From BJGV01 sp965205785 (GTDB lineage Bacteria; Pseudomonadota; Gammaproteobacteria; Burkholderiales; Nitrosomonadaceae): a DNA stretch of 64,000 nucleotides. The stretch lies in the NCBI GenBank assembly GCA_965205785.1, contig OZ242188.1, forward strand, positions 1,984,001-2,048,000, read 5' to 3'. The notes under the pieces were generated by a model. That model saw only the letters and a program-made list of their open reading frames with translations. It made no database searches and was not told the origin of the DNA. The position numbers and the translations under genes were made by a program. Below, in pieces: positions 61,590 through 64,000 of the stretch (the first letter of the stretch is position 1; each line of letters opens with the position of its first letter).

Positions 61590-62228
61590 ATGCATCAATA
61601 TATTGTTGAAACCGGAAATATAGTCCGTGGCCTTCTGGAAATGGTTAACCATGAGAGTTCTCTGATTAAGGAGCAGACTTCGAAACTTCATGAAGCAATA
61701 ACTAGGTTTAAAGCTCAGGGACAGGATCTTAACACTATTGATTTAAATGATGATTTTTCTGATGCCTATGTGATGGCAGCATACTTTCGTCTAGCAAATT
61801 CCACACCTGGTGCTAATGAATTAAAATCGGAAATTTCAAGAATTCAGGCTCTTATAGGCGCACATCAGCTAACAATTCAAACTTTATGTGGCTCGATTCT
61901 TCAGATTGCGAAGCAAGGGATTATATTAGCCCATGGTAGCTTTTTAGCACGTGATAGCTATACAATTGGCACTCCACCAGGAAGAATCATTGCCCCATTA
62001 ACCCAACGCGATATCATCTGGCAGGCCTGTAACCAAACAATATTCTATAAAGAAGGAAATTATCCACAACCTGTAATTGATCTCTTTGCCGAACTTGAAA
62101 TCTCACATGGTTCAAAATTTTCATTGAGCCGTTATCCCAGACAAAGTCGGGCCAAGCAAATTATTCAATTATTAGAATGGTTAAATTATAAAACCTATAT
62201 TTCTGATATGCGGTTACTTTTACCATAA
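61590..62228 (+). CDS. Hypothetical helical protein
   Basis: A 212-residue protein without signal peptide. The first half is mostly helical with likely coiled-coil character (HESSLIKEQTSKLHEAITRF, KSEISRIQALIGAHQ). The second half is mixed with APLTQRDIIWQACNQT and SRAKQIIQLLEWLNYKTYI. I recognise no family. It is followed by another small gene on the same strand after 91 bp, and its role is open. Confidence 0.5.
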   Translation: MHQYIVETGNIVRGLLEMVNHESSLIKEQTSKLHEAITRFKAQGQDLNTIDLNDDFSDAYVMAAYFRLANSTPGANELKSEISRIQALIGAHQLTIQTLCGSILQIAKQGIILAHGSFLARDSYTIGTPPGRIIAPLTQRDIIWQACNQTIFYKEGNYPQPVIDLFAELEISHGSKFSLSRYPRQSRAKQIIQLLEWLNYKTYISDMRLLLP

Positions 62229-62319
62229 CGTACTATATAGTCTACACACATTTATCACGTTAATTAATTAACAATATAATCAGAATCAAAATTTATAAAA
62301 TAAATTTATCTGAACTATT

Positions 62320-62580
62320 ATGAAAAAATTAAAGAATGAAAATGCAATCTTTAAAGAAGCATTGCTAGCAGGAGTAAAATATGCAGAAGGTCGCGGAGTA
62401 GTTGAGTTTGAGGCTACTGATTCTGCAAGTGAAAAACTTTTATATATCTATAGGCTTTTAGTCCATGACAAGATTATTCAGCCTTTACCAGAAGATCAGG
62501 TAGCCGAAAAATCGTTACGACATAAACTTGCAATATGGTATTCAAAACAACTGCCTAAGGATCATCCCCTTCTAAAATAA
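62320..62580 (+). CDS. DUF5062-like small protein
   Basis: An 86-residue cytosolic protein: MKKLKNENAIFKEALLAGVK, YAEGRGVVEFEATDSASEK, LLYIYRLLVHDKIIQPLPED, LRHKLAIWYSKQLPKDHPLL. The pattern resembles DUF5062 proteins of gammaproteobacteria as I remember them. Function unknown. The final KDHPLLK is the most family-like part. Confidence 0.5.
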   Translation: MKKLKNENAIFKEALLAGVKYAEGRGVVEFEATDSASEKLLYIYRLLVHDKIIQPLPEDQVAEKSLRHKLAIWYSKQLPKDHPLLK

Positions 62581-62710
62581 ATCTGTAGATACGAGCGTTA
62601 AAAATTTTAATTCATTTGTTACTTTACTGATAATACTAGCCTTTTTGTTGCCCTATATTGCCATTGACGACGCACATAACATATAGCCATCAATTAGAAA
62701 ATTATTTGAT

Positions 62711-62890
62711 TTATTTTAAAATACAATGCTTTGCAAAACTTCCTGCTTCATTAGTTGACCAATCTGCTTTAGGTTTTTCTTTCATATTCTCACACCATCC
62801 ATCACTACCAACTTCTGGAGTACACGCTGCAAGCATAAACAAGGCCATTCCTACTGATAGCGTAAATGTATTATTTTTAAATAAGTTCAT
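62711..62890 (-). CDS. DUF3012-like small lipoprotein
   Basis: A 59-residue ORF on the minus strand, too short for many gene finders. The N-terminal signal ends with the lipobox LAAC (Cys23), then TPEVGSDGWCENMKEKPKAD and WSTNEAGSFAKHCILK. This agrees with the DUF3012 lipoprotein family, which has C-x-P-E-V-G-S, W-C, and A-x-x-C-type motifs. AAAGGGAT precedes the ATG. The opposite-strand ORF here is a shadow. Confidence 0.75.
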   Translation of the reverse strand: MNLFKNNTFTLSVGMALFMLAACTPEVGSDGWCENMKEKPKADWSTNEAGSFAKHCILK

Positions 62891-63159
62891 AGTGATATCC
62901 CTTTTAATAACGGATCAATAAATATAGGATTTAACCATTAACCAAGTAATTATTAGTTGGTTATGTAACATATCATAATATATATACTGCTCCTGGCAGC
63001 TCGTTTTTCCACTATTACGATTCAAAATAAATTGATTTATATCATAGTACTTGGTATTGTTTAGGGATAGGATCCCATTACACGAGAATATTGTTTATTT
63101 CTCTTAAATTGGATTCATAAACTATACACCGAATATAAATTAGAAAAGGAGAAACAAGG

Positions 63160-63402
63160 ATGAACAAATTATTGCTCACCGCTGCTGCCGTAGCAGTATT
63201 TATGATTAATTCGCCTGCTATGGCTGGGGATGGCGGGGATAGTGCTTCTGATCTCCTTGATATTGATAAGAAATCTACAGCAGAAAGAGCACTGGAAGGC
63301 AAAACTGCCCAGGCAATACTAAATGAAATGGCCTGCAAGGATAAAGATTCAGGCGATCAGGTCAAGGATTCAACCGATGGGACAATGCATACTTGCCCAT
63401 AA
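63160..63402 (+). CDS. Small periplasmic protein, uncharacterised
   Basis: An 80-residue protein with a signal peptide (about 1-22, MNKLLLTAAAVAVFMINSPA). The mature part is acidic and contains two cysteines, in NEMACKDKD and HTCP at the very C-terminus, which may form a disulfide. AAAAGGAGAAA precedes the ATG. No family recognised. It lies among other small periplasmic proteins; a hairpin follows it. Confidence 0.6.
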   Translation: MNKLLLTAAAVAVFMINSPAMAGDGGDSASDLLDIDKKSTAERALEGKTAQAILNEMACKDKDSGDQVKDSTDGTMHTCP

Positions 63403-63414
63403 AGTAACACCATT

Positions 63415-63457
63415 TAAACCTTATGGGCAGATATTCTAAATTTTGCCTGTAAGGTTT
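63415..63457 (+). terminator. Hairpin after the small periplasmic gene
   Basis: AAACCTTA-TG-GGC pairs with GCC-TG-TAAGGTTT across a loop of about 17 nt, with two mismatched positions in the stem. No strong T-run follows, so this is a probable but imperfect terminator. Confidence 0.4.
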
Positions 63458-63878
63458 GAATTTCTCACTCTCTACAGTTATATCAACTACACTTCATCTA
63501 AGTTAAAAACCATACCACTAGCTTTCTTATTTAAGTAGCTTACTTTTTGTATTACCTGCTGTTATCCATTAACTATCTTAAATAGCCGCTCAATAATTTA
63601 ATACTCTTTCAGGTAGCAGTACCTGTTGATCAACTATATGTAGATTTGAACTTTAGCTCTAATCCAAAATCTAAATGCTAAAGTTGAGCTGCCAGCCTAA
63701 GTATCTCCATTTAATAGTCCGATATATATACTAAATACTTGTCATGGGAATTATATTGCTTAGTTTGAATTTCATAGTATCAATGGCAGTATTTATAACC
63801 TTAGTTGCAATTATATGCTTGATACTAAAGTGATTTAAGATTTATCTATGTCTTTTATTTTTTAAAAAAGGTCCTAAT
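63458..63878. other. AT-rich intergenic region
   Basis: About 420 bp with no credible ORF, RNA or strong repeat seen on either strand. It probably contains the promoter for the truncated ORF at the window end. Confidence 0.4.
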
Positions 63879-64000
63879 ATGGATGCTCTCGCTTTAATAT
63901 TCAAAATTAGGTGTAAAGGATATTCGGTCATTGCAAATGGTACATTTCTGGATATTTTTCCTACAAATGAACAGCCCTCTGATGCTATCCCCTCAGATCT
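63879..64000 (+). CDS. Partial ORF running off the window end
   Basis: ATG at 63879, with AAAAAAGG 5-6 nt upstream, begins MDALALIFKIRCKGYSVIAN and then GTFLDIFPTNEQPSDAI and continues open to base 64000. The start, with two helices and a basic GY turn, is weakly like TubC-type docking domains. Only 40 codons are available, so the identity is not decidable. Confidence 0.4.
   Translation, partial: MDALALIFKIRCKGYSVIANGTFLDIFPTNEQPSDAIPSD

Noticed and set aside
62658..62921. 87-residue ORF on the plus strand
   Set aside because: It is the reverse frame of the DUF3012-like lipoprotein, which has a ribosome site, lipobox and family motifs.

Overview
The window looks like chromosome from a low-GC (roughly 36 percent by eye) betaproteobacterium. 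The evidence is an FlhDC flagellar master regulator, DapC-type lysine synthesis, a PilA with a sigma54 promoter, an exosortase-type surface protein remnant and two cytochrome P460-family proteins. A relative of the Nitrosomonadales is my best guess. No amo, hao or methanol dehydrogenase gene is present to prove the lifestyle, so this remains an inference.

Layout. 0-3 kb: flhDC and a REC-GGDEF-EAL c-di-GMP phosphodiesterase. 3.3-10.5 kb: housekeeping genes dapC-dapD-dapE, rluB, dnaX-ybaB-recR and the 4.5S RNA. 10.6-13.9 kb: a compositionally different segment with mobilisation-gene remnants, an orphan MlaC-like gene, pilA and diverged interspersed repeats. It is bounded by a 13-bp copy of the tRNA-fMet 3' end and by tRNA-fMet itself. 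14.2-17.4 kb: malyl-CoA lyase and malate-CoA ligase (mcl-mtkA-mtkB). 18-21.3 kb: an ovothiol operon (ovoA-ovoB) with a pentanucleotide repeat directly before the ovoA start. 21.7-27.7 kb: a lipoprotein, an ankyrin protein, tRNA-Pro, ispB and rplU-rpmA-obgE-proB. 27.7-30.2 kb: a DUF3501 / CCG-domain Fe-S protein / rubrerythrin group. 30.5-36.9 kb: mixed genes, including a frameshifted Sel1-repeat gene, rmuC and a YihY-family membrane protein.

37.1-45 kb holds an arsenosugar-type operon: ArsS radical SAM enzyme, a VTT-membrane/flavin reductase fusion, two glycosyltransferases, DUF3047, ArsM and a PiT transporter. 45-48.6 kb: small membrane proteins, an outer-membrane transporter-like protein, a GST and DjlA. 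48.7-50.8 kb is a complete 2.08-kb IS1595-family element with 8-bp target duplications and a 323-residue passenger gene. Then follow a diguanylate cyclase, a glutaredoxin-thioredoxin reductase fusion and two P460 cytochromes.

55-60 kb is a bufferin (ribosomal metallophore) locus: bufA-bufB-bufC-doxX, then a second ECF sigma factor, a zinc-finger anti-sigma candidate and DUF488, all facing away from sigF-nrsF. A GTAACC-N15/16-CGTAT motif lies before both bufA and sigF. The bufA form of that motif recurs, with the same spacing, before arsS. This predicts that one SigF-type ECF factor switches on both the copper-buffering peptide and the arsenic-modifying operon. That cross-connection is the most interesting hypothesis in the window. 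The last 4 kb carries small, mostly uncharacterised periplasmic or cytosolic proteins and an ORF that runs off the end.
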